Shown piece after piece: positions 1 through 7,984 of a stretch of DNA of 39,888 nucleotides (its first letter is position 1; every line of letters starts with the position of its first letter). The position numbers were made by a program, and so were the translations under genes. Below the pieces are notes generated by a model, which ran no database searches, was not told the DNA's origin, and saw nothing but the letters and a program-made list of their open reading frames with translations. This DNA comes from Teichococcus deserti (GTDB lineage: Bacteria; Pseudomonadota; Alphaproteobacteria; Acetobacterales; Acetobacteraceae), in assembly GCF_001982615.1 (NCBI RefSeq), contig NZ_MLCO01000024.1:1-39888 (forward strand). The letters are read 5' to 3'.

Positions 1-54
1 CCCCAGCCCGGACCCCGCCCCCGTCACCAGCGCCACCTTGTCCTTGAGCCGCAT
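1..54 (-). CDS. Short-chain dehydrogenase/reductase, N-terminal fragment
   Basis: Only the first 18 codons lie in the window; the rest runs off the left edge. Reading leftwards from an ATG at 54-52 gives MRLKDKVALVTGAGSGLG. This is the beta1-loop-alpha1 of an SDR Rossmann fold with the TGxxxGxG NAD(P)-binding motif. Substrate cannot be inferred from so little sequence. It is separated by about 200 bp from the 3' end of a LysR gene on the same strand. That gap carries a 13-bp motif nearly identical to one in the LysR/E1 divergent promoter, so membership in the same regulon is possible. Confidence 0.8.
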   Translation of the reverse strand, partial: MRLKDKVALVTGAGSGLG

Positions 55-230
55 GCACGTCACCCCTTCAGCCATCCGGCGACGGGGGCGGCCCGGGCAC
101 GACGCGCGCGCCCTTGACGATACTTCCCCCTGCCCGCCGGTCTTGTCGATGTTGTGGCCCGGCGCTTTGGAGCCGGTCCGGCGGCGGCATCTTCCGGCCG
201 GGGACCCGGGGTGGCAAAGCCCGGTCTGGG

Positions 231-243
231 CATAACAGCTATA
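231..243 (-). promoter_or_regulatory. Candidate regulator-binding motif upstream of the SDR gene
   Basis: Read on the minus strand this is TATAGCTGTTATG. It matches the site at 1298-1310 in the LysR/E1 intergenic region (TATAGCTCTTATC) at 11 of 13 positions. It lies about 180 bp upstream of the SDR start codon in an otherwise GC-rich gap. It could be part of a LysR operator shared by both promoters, or an AT-rich -10 element shared by chance. Confidence 0.35.
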
Positions 244-252
244 TCATCGGCG

Positions 253-1236
253 TTATTGCACGGCCGCCAGCGCCTCGCCACGATGCTTCAGCCGCGAGCC
301 GTCCGGGTTGCGGGTGATGCCACGCAGCACGTCCAGCGGCACCAGCCGCTCCACCTCCTCCTGCACGATGGCCATGGTGGCGCGGGCCAGCGGCGTCACC
401 GGCTTGTTCGCCGGCGTCGCGATCACCAGCAGCGCCCGCATCGCCGCGGAGCGGAAGGGCCGCACCCGCAGCCGCCCGTCGCGCACCTCGCGATGCACGG
501 CGCCGAAGGGCAGCACGGTGGGGCCGACGCGGCGTTCCACCAATTGCTTGAGGGCGGCGACGCAATCCACCTCGGTCAGCACGCGCGGCCGCACGCCTTC
601 CGCTGCGCAGGCGGAATCCAGCACGCGGCGCAGCCCGTTCTCCGGCCCCGGCAGCACGCAGTCGCGCCCTGCGAGCTCGACCAGCGAGACCGGGCCGCGC
701 GGCGCCTCGGTGCCCGCCTCGATCGGCGGCTCGATCAGGAAAAGGTCTTCCAGCAGCAGCGGCGTCGCGATCAGGCTGGGGCTGCTGCGCGCGTCGTAGA
801 GCACCGCCAGGTCGATGCGCGCCGCCTCGCTCCATTCCAGCAGCACGGCGCTGAAGGCCTCGCGGATGCGCAGCCGCGCGCGCGGGAAGGCTGCCGCGAA
901 ACGCAGCGCCAGGTCGGCGCCCATGCTTGCGGAGAGCGAGGGCGGGATGCCCAGCGTGACGCTGCCGGTCGCGTCCAGCACGCCGGTCGACAGCTCCTCC
1001 CGCACATCGGCCAGCTGCTGCATGACGCCTTGCGCGACCGAAAGGAAGCGCCGCCCGGGCTCGGTCAGCGAGACGCCGCGACCGTGACGGTAGAAGAGCT
1101 CGCGACCCAGCGACGCCTCCAGGCTGCCGATCTGCCGGCTGAGCGCCGGCTGGCTGACGCCCAGCTGCACCGCGGCGCGCGACAGGCTGCCGGCGGCGGC
1201 GGTCTCCAGGAAATAGCGGATCTCGAGCAGATCCAT
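253..1236 (-). CDS. LysR-family transcriptional regulator
   Basis: A 327-residue protein of normal LysR length. Residues 1-60 form the winged helix-turn-helix, with the typical core SLSRAAVQLGVSQPALSRQI. The remainder is the LysR effector-binding domain. The ATG at 1236 gives the canonical MDLLEIRYF opening. It is transcribed away from the E1-mct-mcd-tctC operon across a 147-bp gap, the usual arrangement for a LysR protein controlling the divergent operon and itself. A TATAGCTCTTATC dyad-like element in that gap is a plausible binding site. The inducer is not known; by analogy it would be a substrate or CoA-ester intermediate of the operon. Confidence 0.93.
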   Translation of the reverse strand: MDLLEIRYFLETAAAGSLSRAAVQLGVSQPALSRQIGSLEASLGRELFYRHGRGVSLTEPGRRFLSVAQGVMQQLADVREELSTGVLDATGSVTLGIPPSLSASMGADLALRFAAAFPRARLRIREAFSAVLLEWSEAARIDLAVLYDARSSPSLIATPLLLEDLFLIEPPIEAGTEAPRGPVSLVELAGRDCVLPGPENGLRRVLDSACAAEGVRPRVLTEVDCVAALKQLVERRVGPTVLPFGAVHREVRDGRLRVRPFRSAAMRALLVIATPANKPVTPLARATMAIVQEEVERLVPLDVLRGITRNPDGSRLKHRGEALAAVQ

Positions 1237-1294
1237 GGGCGCTTTCCTCGTTGCTTGCGCCCAGCCTAGGCCGCGCGGCCCGCCCTGCCAATCC

Positions 1295-1311
1295 GGTTAT
1301 AGCTCTTATCC
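1295..1311 (+). promoter_or_regulatory. Candidate LysR operator in the LysR/E1 divergent promoter
   Basis: The 17-bp stretch here is an imperfect dyad (GG-TA-AGCT-TA-CC pattern), AT-rich against a GC-rich background. It is centred about 80 bp before the E1 start and 65 bp before the LysR start. A 13-bp core (1298-1310) recurs on the minus strand at 231-243, upstream of the SDR gene. Position between divergent genes fits a LysR site. The TATAGC portion could equally serve as a -10 element. Confidence 0.4.
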
Positions 1312-1383
1312 GCCGCCCCGCGTTTCACGCCCGGCCCTGGCTGCTATCCTTCGGCCAAAGGGAAACGGTCCGGGGGAAGGCGC

Positions 1384-3951
1384 ATGGCCTCGTCGCCATT
1401 GAGCAGCATGAGCTACCAGTATCTGGCCGCGCAGCAGGCCGCCTTTGCCCGGGATCCCGCCTCGGTCGAGCCCGGCTGGCGCGTGCTGCTGCAGGTGCTG
1501 GAAGAGCTCGACGCCGGCATCCCCCAGGGTGTTCCCACGGGCCATGGCGCGCTGGAAGAATGGCGCGCCCGCGGCCATCTGCGCGCCTGGCTGGACCCGC
1601 TGTCGCCGCGCCCCGCGCCTGCCGCCGATCCGCTCGAAAATTGCTATACTAGTAGCCTTGCGGTCGAGACCGCGCATATCGACGATGCTGCCCGCCGCGC
1701 CTGGCTGGTCGCCGCCGTCGAGCAGGGCGCCGGCCTGCCGCCCCTGGCCGATCCGCGCGCCCTGCTGGGAGCCCTTGTCGAGGCGCAGGAATTCGAGGCC
1801 TTCCTGGCGCTGAAATTCCCGACCAAGAAGCGCTTCGGCGCCGAAGGGGCGGAGGCGCTGCTGCCGCTGCTGAAGCGCCTGCTGGAACAGGCCGCCGCCG
1901 CCGGCGTCACCCGCGCGGTGATCGGCACCATGCATCGCGGCCGGCTGTCGATCATGGCCAATCTGCTGGGCCGCTCGCTGGCGCGGATGCTGGCCGAGAT
2001 CAAGGGCGCACACCCCTTCCCCGCCGATGCGCCGCGCGCCGGCGACGTGCCCTACCACCTCGGCGACGACATCGAGATTTCTTTCAATGGCCGCGCGATC
2101 CGCGTGACCTTGCTGGCCAATCCGTCGCATCTGGAGGCGGTCGATCCGCTGGTGTTGGGCCGCGCCCGCGCTGCCCAGGATGTCGTGGGCGACAGCCAGA
2201 CCGTGCTGCCGATCCTGCTGCACACCGATGCCGCCGTGATCGGCCAGGGCATCGTCGCCGAATGCATCCAGCTGGGCGGGCCAGCGGGATACTCGGTCGG
2301 CGGCGCCGTGCATGTCGTGGTCAACAACCAGATCGGCTTCACCACCGAGGCCGAGGAAGGCCGCACCTCCCGCCATTGCACCGGCGTCTGGAAGGCGGTG
2401 GACGCCGCCATCCTGCATGCCAATGGCGACGACCCCGAGGCCGTGGCGCGCGCGGCCGATATCGCGCTCGCCTGGCGCCAGGCGCAGCGCGCCGATGCGG
2501 TGATCGACCTGGTCTGCTATCGCCGCAACGGCCATAACGAGATCGACGAGCCCGGCTTCACCCAGCCTGGCCTCTATGCCCGCATCGCCGCGCATCCGCC
2601 GGTGCTGGAGAGCTTTTCGACGACGCTGCAGCAGCGCGGCCTCGTCACCGCCGACGAGGTTTCGACGCTGCTGGAAACGGCACGCGGAAGGCTGCAGGCC
2701 AGCTACGCCGAGGCCGCCTCCTTCCGCAGCAACGAGAGCGGCTACGCGCTGCGCCCACCGGCGCGCGCCGAGGACAGCGGCGTCGCGCCGGAAACGCTGC
2801 AGCGCATCGCCGACCACCTGGCCGCGGTGCCGGAGGGCGCCACCCTGCATCCGCGCATGCCGCGCATCCTGAAGCAGCGCAGCCTCGACCCCGCCGGCAT
2901 CCCCTGGCCCGCCGCCGAGGCGCTGGCCTTCGGAAGCCTGCTGCTGCAGGGCGTCTCGGTGCGGCTGTCGGGGCAGGATGTGGTGCGCGGCGCCTTCTCG
3001 CACCGCCACTTCCGGCTGACCGACCGTGAGACCGGCGCGCGCCATGTCGGGCTGGACGGGCTCGACGCCACGCAGGCCCGCTTCGCCGCCTATAACAGCC
3101 CACTCTCCGAGTATGCCGTGCTGGGCTTCGAATACGGCTACAGCCTGGAGCGCCCCGAGGCGCTGGTGATCTGGGAGGCGCAGTTCGGCGACTTCGCCAA
3201 TGGCGCGCAGATCATCATCGACCAGTTCGTCGCGGCGGCCGAGGAGAAATGGTGCGGCGCCTCGCGACTGGTGATGTTGCTGCCACATGGTTTGGAAGGC
3301 CAGGGACCAGAACATTCTTCTGCGCGCCTGGAACGTTTCCTGCAGCTGGCGGCGGGCGAGAACATGCGCATCGCCAATCCTTCGACCCCGGCCAACTATT
3401 TCCACATGCTGCGCGAGCAGGGGCTGGGCCGACATGACCGCCCGCTGGTGGTGATGAGCCCGAAGAAGCTGCTGCGCCTGCCTGCCGCGGTTTCGCCGCT
3501 CCACGCCTTCCTGCCGGGCGCGCCCTTCCAGCCGGTGATCGCCGACATCCCCGCAAATCCCGAGAAGATCCTGATCTGCACGGGCAAGATGGCCTATGAG
3601 CTGGAGGAGGAGCGCGCAGCCACCGGCGCGCTGATCGGCATCGTCCGTCTGGAGCAGCTCTATCCTTTCCCCGCCGAAGCCCTCTCCGCCGTCCTGAAGG
3701 AGCATCCGCGCGCGAGCATCGCCTGGGTGCAGGAAGAGCCGGAAAACATGGGCGCCTGGCGCTGGCTCGACCGCCAGATCGAGGCGCTGGCGGAAGCCAG
3801 CGGCGTCGCGCGGCCGCGGCCGGTCTATCATGGCCGCGCCGCCTCGCCCTCCCCCGCCGGCAGCTTCCACGGCGCGCATGACGCCGAGCAGCGCGCCATC
3901 GTCGAGGCCGCCTTCGGCCGAAACACCGCCCGCCAGGAGGCCGCGGAATGA
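1384..3951 (+). CDS. 2-oxoglutarate dehydrogenase-type E1 (thiamine-diphosphate 2-oxo acid dehydrogenase)
   Basis: An 855-residue thiamine-diphosphate enzyme of the SucA/DHTKD1 family, which decarboxylates 2-oxo dicarboxylic acids. A short N-terminal E2-docking-like segment (DPASVEPGW, about residues 24-32) is retained. MHRGRL (183-188) and NPSHLE (246-251) match substrate-site motifs of SucA. The cofactor region runs from HTDAAVIGQG (about 280) to VVNNQIGFT (about 312). The C-terminal half carries GQDVVRGAFSHRH and EAQFGDFANGAQ. It is about 80-100 residues shorter than a typical SucA, mostly at the N-terminus. No E2 or E3 gene is adjacent, so it may borrow those of the housekeeping complex or act alone as a decarboxylase or carboligase. 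The start follows a GGGGGAAGG ribosome site. Its stop overlaps the next start (ATGA). The exact 2-oxo acid is unknown; several motifs look closer to 2-oxoadipate-type E1 proteins than to SucA. Confidence 0.85.
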   Translation: MASSPLSSMSYQYLAAQQAAFARDPASVEPGWRVLLQVLEELDAGIPQGVPTGHGALEEWRARGHLRAWLDPLSPRPAPAADPLENCYTSSLAVETAHIDDAARRAWLVAAVEQGAGLPPLADPRALLGALVEAQEFEAFLALKFPTKKRFGAEGAEALLPLLKRLLEQAAAAGVTRAVIGTMHRGRLSIMANLLGRSLARMLAEIKGAHPFPADAPRAGDVPYHLGDDIEISFNGRAIRVTLLANPSHLEAVDPLVLGRARAAQDVVGDSQTVLPILLHTDAAVIGQGIVAECIQLGGPAGYSVGGAVHVVVNNQIGFTTEAEEGRTSRHCTGVWKAVDAAILHANGDDPEAVARAADIALAWRQAQRADAVIDLVCYRRNGHNEIDEPGFTQPGLYARIAAHPPVLESFSTTLQQRGLVTADEVSTLLETARGRLQASYAEAASFRSNESGYALRPPARAEDSGVAPETLQRIADHLAAVPEGATLHPRMPRILKQRSLDPAGIPWPAAEALAFGSLLLQGVSVRLSGQDVVRGAFSHRHFRLTDRETGARHVGLDGLDATQARFAAYNSPLSEYAVLGFEYGYSLERPEALVIWEAQFGDFANGAQIIIDQFVAAAEEKWCGASRLVMLLPHGLEGQGPEHSSARLERFLQLAAGENMRIANPSTPANYFHMLREQGLGRHDRPLVVMSPKKLLRLPAAVSPLHAFLPGAPFQPVIADIPANPEKILICTGKMAYELEEERAATGALIGIVRLEQLYPFPAEALSAVLKEHPRASIAWVQEEPENMGAWRWLDRQIEALAEASGVARPRPVYHGRAASPSPAGSFHGAHDAEQRAIVEAAFGRNTARQEAAE

Positions 3952-5174
3952 GCACCATCCTTGCCGGCATGCGCATCGTCGAGGTCAGCGCCTTCATCGC
4001 AGCACCGCTCGGCGGCATGACCCTGGCGCAGCTGGGCGCCGAGGTCATCCGCATCGATCCGATCGGCGGCAATATCGATTATCGCCGCTGGCCGCTGGCA
4101 CCCTCGGGACGCAGCCTCTACTGGGCCAGCCTCAATCGCGGCAAGCGCTCCATCGCTCTCGCCCTCAACAAGCCCGAGGGCCAGGAGATCGCCCGCGCGC
4201 TGATCGCCGCCCCCGGCCCCGATGCCGGCTTCCTGCTGACCAACCTGCCCGCCAGCGGCTGGATGAGCCACCAGGCGCTGTCCGCCGCCCGTGCCGACCT
4301 GATCATGCTGCGGCTGACAGGCCATTTCGACGGCAGCGCCGCGGTGGACTACACGGTGAACTGCGCCTCCGGCTTTCCGATGGCCACCGGCAGCGGCGAG
4401 GCGCCGGTCAATCATGTGCTGCCCGCCTGGGACATCGCCGCCGGCCTCTACCTGTCGACCGGCCTGCTCGCCGCCGAGCGCCAACGCCGCCGCGACGGGC
4501 AAGGCCGCGAGGTGACGCTGGCGCTGTCCGACGTGATGCTCGCCAGCGTCGGCAACCTCGGCTATCTCGCCGATGTCGCCGTCAACAACAATGTCCGCGC
4601 GCCGATGGGCAACGACCTCTATGGCGCGCTCGGCCGCGACTTCCCGACCAGCGACGGGCGGCGGATCATGATCGTCGCCATTTCCAACCGGCAGTGGCGC
4701 GCCATCGGCAAGGCGACGGGCCTGGCCGAGCGGCTGGCGATGATCGGGCCGATGATGGATGTCGACCTCGACACCGAAGGCGGCCGCTTCAACGCCCGCG
4801 GCGCCATTTTTGCCCTGCTGGAAGCCTGGTGCGGCAAACGGACGCTGTCGGAAATTGCCACCGCCTTCGAGGGCAGCGGCGTGCTCTGGGGTCCCTACCA
4901 GGATTTCGGCCAGCTGCTGTCGGAAGATCCGCGCTGCAGCACGGCCAATCCGATGTTCGCCGAGATCACCCAGCCGGGCGCCGGCCGCATCCTGGCGCCG
5001 GGCACGCCGCTGGCCTTCACCGGCGGCGACCGCCAGCCGCCCGCGCCGGCGCCGGCGCTGGGACAGGACAGCGACGCGGTGCTGGCCGAGGTGCTCGGGC
5101 TTTCTTCTGCTGCCATCGGCAAGCTGCATGATGCCGGCATCGTCGCCGGCCCTCTCTCCGACACTGCCGCCTGA
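3948..5174 (+). CDS. mct: Family III CoA-transferase, probable 2-methylfumaryl-CoA (mesaconyl-C1/C4-CoA) isomerase
   Basis: A 408-residue CaiB/BaiF-type protein. Recalled family features that match Mct, which moves CoA between the C1 and C4 carboxyls of mesaconate, are the opening VEVSAFIAAPLGGMTLAQLG, NRGKRSIAL (about 63-71), VDYTVN (133-138) and NHVLPAWDIAAGLY (155-168). Asp162 in AWDIAAG is at the position of the family's catalytic aspartate. General family III transferases such as CaiB or formyl-CoA transferase lack the VDYTVN and NHVLPAWD signatures. It overlaps the E1 gene by 4 nt and is followed 13 nt later by a methylsuccinyl-CoA-dehydrogenase-like gene, whose expected product is the substrate of Mct. 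The assignment is by remembered motif similarity, not alignment. A CoA-transferase acting on a related C5 acid remains possible. Confidence 0.72.
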   Translation: MSTILAGMRIVEVSAFIAAPLGGMTLAQLGAEVIRIDPIGGNIDYRRWPLAPSGRSLYWASLNRGKRSIALALNKPEGQEIARALIAAPGPDAGFLLTNLPASGWMSHQALSAARADLIMLRLTGHFDGSAAVDYTVNCASGFPMATGSGEAPVNHVLPAWDIAAGLYLSTGLLAAERQRRRDGQGREVTLALSDVMLASVGNLGYLADVAVNNNVRAPMGNDLYGALGRDFPTSDGRRIMIVAISNRQWRAIGKATGLAERLAMIGPMMDVDLDTEGGRFNARGAIFALLEAWCGKRTLSEIATAFEGSGVLWGPYQDFGQLLSEDPRCSTANPMFAEITQPGAGRILAPGTPLAFTGGDRQPPAPAPALGQDSDAVLAEVLGLSSAAIGKLHDAGIVAGPLSDTAA

Positions 5175-5187
5175 AGGATTTTCGGTC

Positions 5188-6852
5188 ATGCCCAACGATC
5201 TGAGCGGCGGCGATCGCCTTGTCTTCCAATGCGCCGCGCTGCTGGCCGCGGCAGAGAAGCTCTTCGATGGAGCGCGCAGCGCGATCGGCATGCTGGTGGC
5301 GCCGGGCCAGAAGCCCGACGCGGCGGCCTTGGAAAAGCATCAGTTCAGCGCCCATGCCCTGGCCTGGCAGGCCACCTATGTCGAGGCGCTGCGCCAGGCG
5401 CTGGACTGGGCCCGGAGACTGCAGGGATCCGGCGAGTTCGGCGCCGCCGAGCGCGCGATCCTGCATCTGGGCTTCGCCGAATACGGGGCGCAGCTGCTGG
5501 GCGGCATCCCGATGAGCCAGGCGGAGATGGCGCGCCCCGCCGATCTCAACCTGCCGGCCGAGGCCGTGGCAGCCTATGCCGCCGAGCCGGCGCTGGCCGC
5601 GCTGAACGATCGCGCCGCGCTCGAGGCTTCGCGGCTGGCGCTGACCGCCGAGATGCTGGAGGGCCGCTTCGGCCAACTGGCGCTGGAGGACGATATGCTG
5701 TCCGCCATGCGCGACCAGTTCCTGCGCTTCGGCGCCGCCGAGATCGTGCCGCATGCGCCCGGCTGGCACGGCCGCGACGAGCTGATCCCGATGGAGCTCG
5801 TCGAGAAGCTGGCCGGCATGGGCGTCTTCGGCCTGACCGTGCCGGAGGAGAATGGCGGGCTCGGCCTCGGCAAGGTCGCCATGTGCCTGGTCTCCGAGGC
5901 GCTGAGCGGCGCCTATCTCGGCGTCGGCTCGCTCGGCACTCGTGCCGAGATCGCCGCCGAGCTGGTCCGCCTCGGCGGCACCGCCGAACAACAGGCGCGC
6001 TGGCTGGCGCCGCTGGCCAGCGGCGAGGTGCTGCCCACCGCCGTCTTCACCGAGCCCAACACGGGTTCCGACCTCGGCAGCCTGCGCACGCGCGCGGTGC
6101 GGGAGGGCGATGTCTACCGCATCTTTGGCGCCAAGACCTGGATCACCCATGGCGCGCGCTCCGACCTGATGACGCTGCTGGTGCGCACCGATCCGGGCAG
6201 CACCGGCTATCGCGGGCTGTCGATGCTGCTGGCGGAGAAGCCGCGTGGCACCGAAGAGAACCCGTTCCCGGCGCAAGGGATGTCGGGCACGGAAATCCCG
6301 GTGCTCGGCTATCGCGGCATGAAGGAATACGAGATCTCCTTCGACGGCTTCGAGGTCCCCGTGGCCAACCTGCTCGGCGGCGTCGAGGGCCAGGGCTTCA
6401 AGCAGTTGATGGAGACCTTCGAGAGTGCCCGCATCCAGACCGCCGCCCGCGCGCTGGGCGTCGCGCAGAACGCGCTGGAGCTCGGCCTGTCCTATGCCCG
6501 CGACCGCAGCCAGTTCGGCAAGCCGATCCAGCATTTTCCGCGCGTGCATGCCAAGCTGGCGATGATGGCGACCGAGACGATGTTCGCCCGCCAGCTCGCC
6601 TATTTCGCCGCGCGGCAGAAGGATGCCGGGCGGCGCTGCGACATCGAGGCCGGCATGGCCAAGCTGCTGGCCGCGCGCATCGCCTTTGCCAATGCCGATG
6701 CCGCGCTGCAGATCCATGGCGGCAACGGCTATGCGCTGGAATATCCGATCAGCCGCGTGCTCTGCGATGCCCGCATCCTGTCGATCTTCGAGGGGGCGGC
6801 GGAAATCCAGGCGCAGGTGATCGCGCGCGGGCTGCTCGGCCGCGCGAACTAA
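5188..6852 (+). CDS. mcd: Acyl-CoA dehydrogenase, methylsuccinyl-CoA dehydrogenase-like
   Basis: A 554-residue flavoprotein, longer than ordinary acyl-CoA dehydrogenases (about 380-400). The extra 150-residue N-terminal domain contains HALAWQATYVEALRQ (about 54-68) and GIPMSQAEMARP. These are features of methylsuccinyl-CoA dehydrogenase of the ethylmalonyl-CoA pathway, which makes mesaconyl-C1-CoA. The dehydrogenase part shows FTEPNTGSDLGSLRT, the FAD/substrate region, and SIFEGAAEIQ near the C-terminus, where Glu535 is the likely catalytic base. The longer open frame upstream overlaps mct and was trimmed to the ATG at 5188, 13 nt after the mct stop. Placement directly after an Mct-like isomerase supports action on methylsuccinyl-CoA or a close analogue. 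Whether it is the housekeeping Mcd or a catabolic paralogue cannot be told here. Confidence 0.8.
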   Translation: MPNDLSGGDRLVFQCAALLAAAEKLFDGARSAIGMLVAPGQKPDAAALEKHQFSAHALAWQATYVEALRQALDWARRLQGSGEFGAAERAILHLGFAEYGAQLLGGIPMSQAEMARPADLNLPAEAVAAYAAEPALAALNDRAALEASRLALTAEMLEGRFGQLALEDDMLSAMRDQFLRFGAAEIVPHAPGWHGRDELIPMELVEKLAGMGVFGLTVPEENGGLGLGKVAMCLVSEALSGAYLGVGSLGTRAEIAAELVRLGGTAEQQARWLAPLASGEVLPTAVFTEPNTGSDLGSLRTRAVREGDVYRIFGAKTWITHGARSDLMTLLVRTDPGSTGYRGLSMLLAEKPRGTEENPFPAQGMSGTEIPVLGYRGMKEYEISFDGFEVPVANLLGGVEGQGFKQLMETFESARIQTAARALGVAQNALELGLSYARDRSQFGKPIQHFPRVHAKLAMMATETMFARQLAYFAARQKDAGRRCDIEAGMAKLLAARIAFANADAALQIHGGNGYALEYPISRVLCDARILSIFEGAAEIQAQVIARGLLGRAN

Positions 6853-6916
6853 GAAATACCAGGCGCCCGCAACGACGGGCCGCCTTCGTCCAGGAAATAA
6901 GAGGGAGAGTGAGACA

Positions 6917-7888
6917 ATGAAGCGTCGTACCCTGTTGTCGCTGGCGGGCGCCGCCGCCCTGCCGGTCGCCCTACCCGCCCGCGCCGATACCTGGCCGTCG
7001 AAGCCGATCAGCATCGTCGTCGGCTTCCCGCCGGGAACGGCCACCGACAGCATCGCCCGCCTGCTCGGCGACCGGCTGAGCCAGGGCATGGGCCAGCGCT
7101 TCGTCGTCGACAACCGCAGCGGCCAGGGCGGCTCGATCGGCGCGGTTTATGTCGCGCGCGCCGCGGCGGATGGCTACACCATCACCGTCGGCGCCTCGGC
7201 GCCGCAGGCGATCAACCCGCATATCTATCCGAATCTGGGCTATGATCCGCGCGTCGACTTCACGCCGATCGCGCAGCTGGTGCAGCTGCCTTACGTGCTC
7301 GTCGCCGGCAGGCACACGGGCTTCACCTCGATCGCCGACATTGTGGCAAAAGCAAAAAGGTCGCCGGGCGAGGTGACCTTCGCCACCACCGGCAATGGCA
7401 CGACCTCGCAGCTGCTGATGGCCATGCTGGCGCGCGAGGCCGGCATCAGCCTGACCCATGTCCCCTATCGCGGCACGGCGCAGTCGGTAACCGATATCGT
7501 CGCCGGCCGTGTCGACCTGACCTTCGACACGCAGATCGGCACCCTGCCCTTCATCCGCGACAACCGCGTGGTGCCGCTGGCCGTGGGCACCAAGGCGCGC
7601 CAGCCGACGCTGCCGCAGGTGCCGACCACCGCCGAGGCCGGCTTCCCCGAGACCCAGGGCGGCGCCTGGCTCGGCCTGCTGGCGCCCGCCAAGCTGCCGC
7701 AGCCGATCGTCGAGACCCTGGCGCAGAACGTCGCCAAGGCCCTGGCCGACAGCGACCTGATGCGCACCATCGCCGATATCGGCGCCGTGGTGGATTACGC
7801 GGGCCCGGCCGAGTTCGGCGCGACGCTGCGCGCCGACTACGACCGCTGGGGCGAAATCGTGCGCGTCACCGGCACCAAGATCGATTGA
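6917..7888 (+). CDS. Bug/TctC-family periplasmic solute receptor
   Basis: A 323-residue extracytoplasmic binding protein of the tripartite tricarboxylate transporter receptor family. Residues 1-23 are a cleavable signal peptide (MKRRTLLSLAG, then a hydrophobic stretch ending ARA). The mature part opens with the family hallmark WPSKPISIVVGFPPGT, and FATTGNGTTSQL and HVPYRGTAQ line the ligand cleft. These proteins bind small carboxylates. A strong purine-rich ribosome site (GAGGGAGAGTGAG) precedes the start. It lies 64 bp after the mcd-like gene and so probably belongs to the same operon. No TctA/TctB membrane subunits are encoded nearby, so it must pair with transporter subunits elsewhere or act as a sensor. 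Confidence 0.9.
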   Translation: MKRRTLLSLAGAAALPVALPARADTWPSKPISIVVGFPPGTATDSIARLLGDRLSQGMGQRFVVDNRSGQGGSIGAVYVARAAADGYTITVGASAPQAINPHIYPNLGYDPRVDFTPIAQLVQLPYVLVAGRHTGFTSIADIVAKAKRSPGEVTFATTGNGTTSQLLMAMLAREAGISLTHVPYRGTAQSVTDIVAGRVDLTFDTQIGTLPFIRDNRVVPLAVGTKARQPTLPQVPTTAEAGFPETQGGAWLGLLAPAKLPQPIVETLAQNVAKALADSDLMRTIADIGAVVDYAGPAEFGATLRADYDRWGEIVRVTGTKID

Positions 7889-7924
7889 TGCCTCCGGCGG
7901 CTTGGCTGCGCCGCATCCGCGGCG

Positions 7925-7959
7925 GCGCCCATTCGGGCGCTCAGCCGGCGATGCCGGCT
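7925..7959. terminator. Tandem hairpins between convergent genes, probable bidirectional terminator
   Basis: Two perfect stem-loops stand back to back: GCGCCC/GGGCGC with a 4-nt loop (7925-7940) and AGCCGGC/GCCGGCT with a 3-nt loop (7943-7959). They lie in the 96-bp gap between the convergent tctC and dedA genes. No U-tract follows, so intrinsic termination is plausible but not certain. Confidence 0.45.
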
Positions 7960-7984
7960 GCAGGTCCGGCCGGAAATGCTGGCG

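Noticed and set aside
1637-1661. AT-rich, rare-codon patch inside the E1 gene with TATACT resembling a -10 element
   Set aside because: The reading frame is uninterrupted and encodes a plausible linker; no matching -35 or downstream gene start was found.
1306-3879. 857-codon open frame on the minus strand opposite the E1 gene
   Set aside because: The plus-strand frame has clear SucA-family motifs; the minus frame is Arg/Gly/Gln/Ala-rich with no domain and is a shadow caused by GC-rich third positions.
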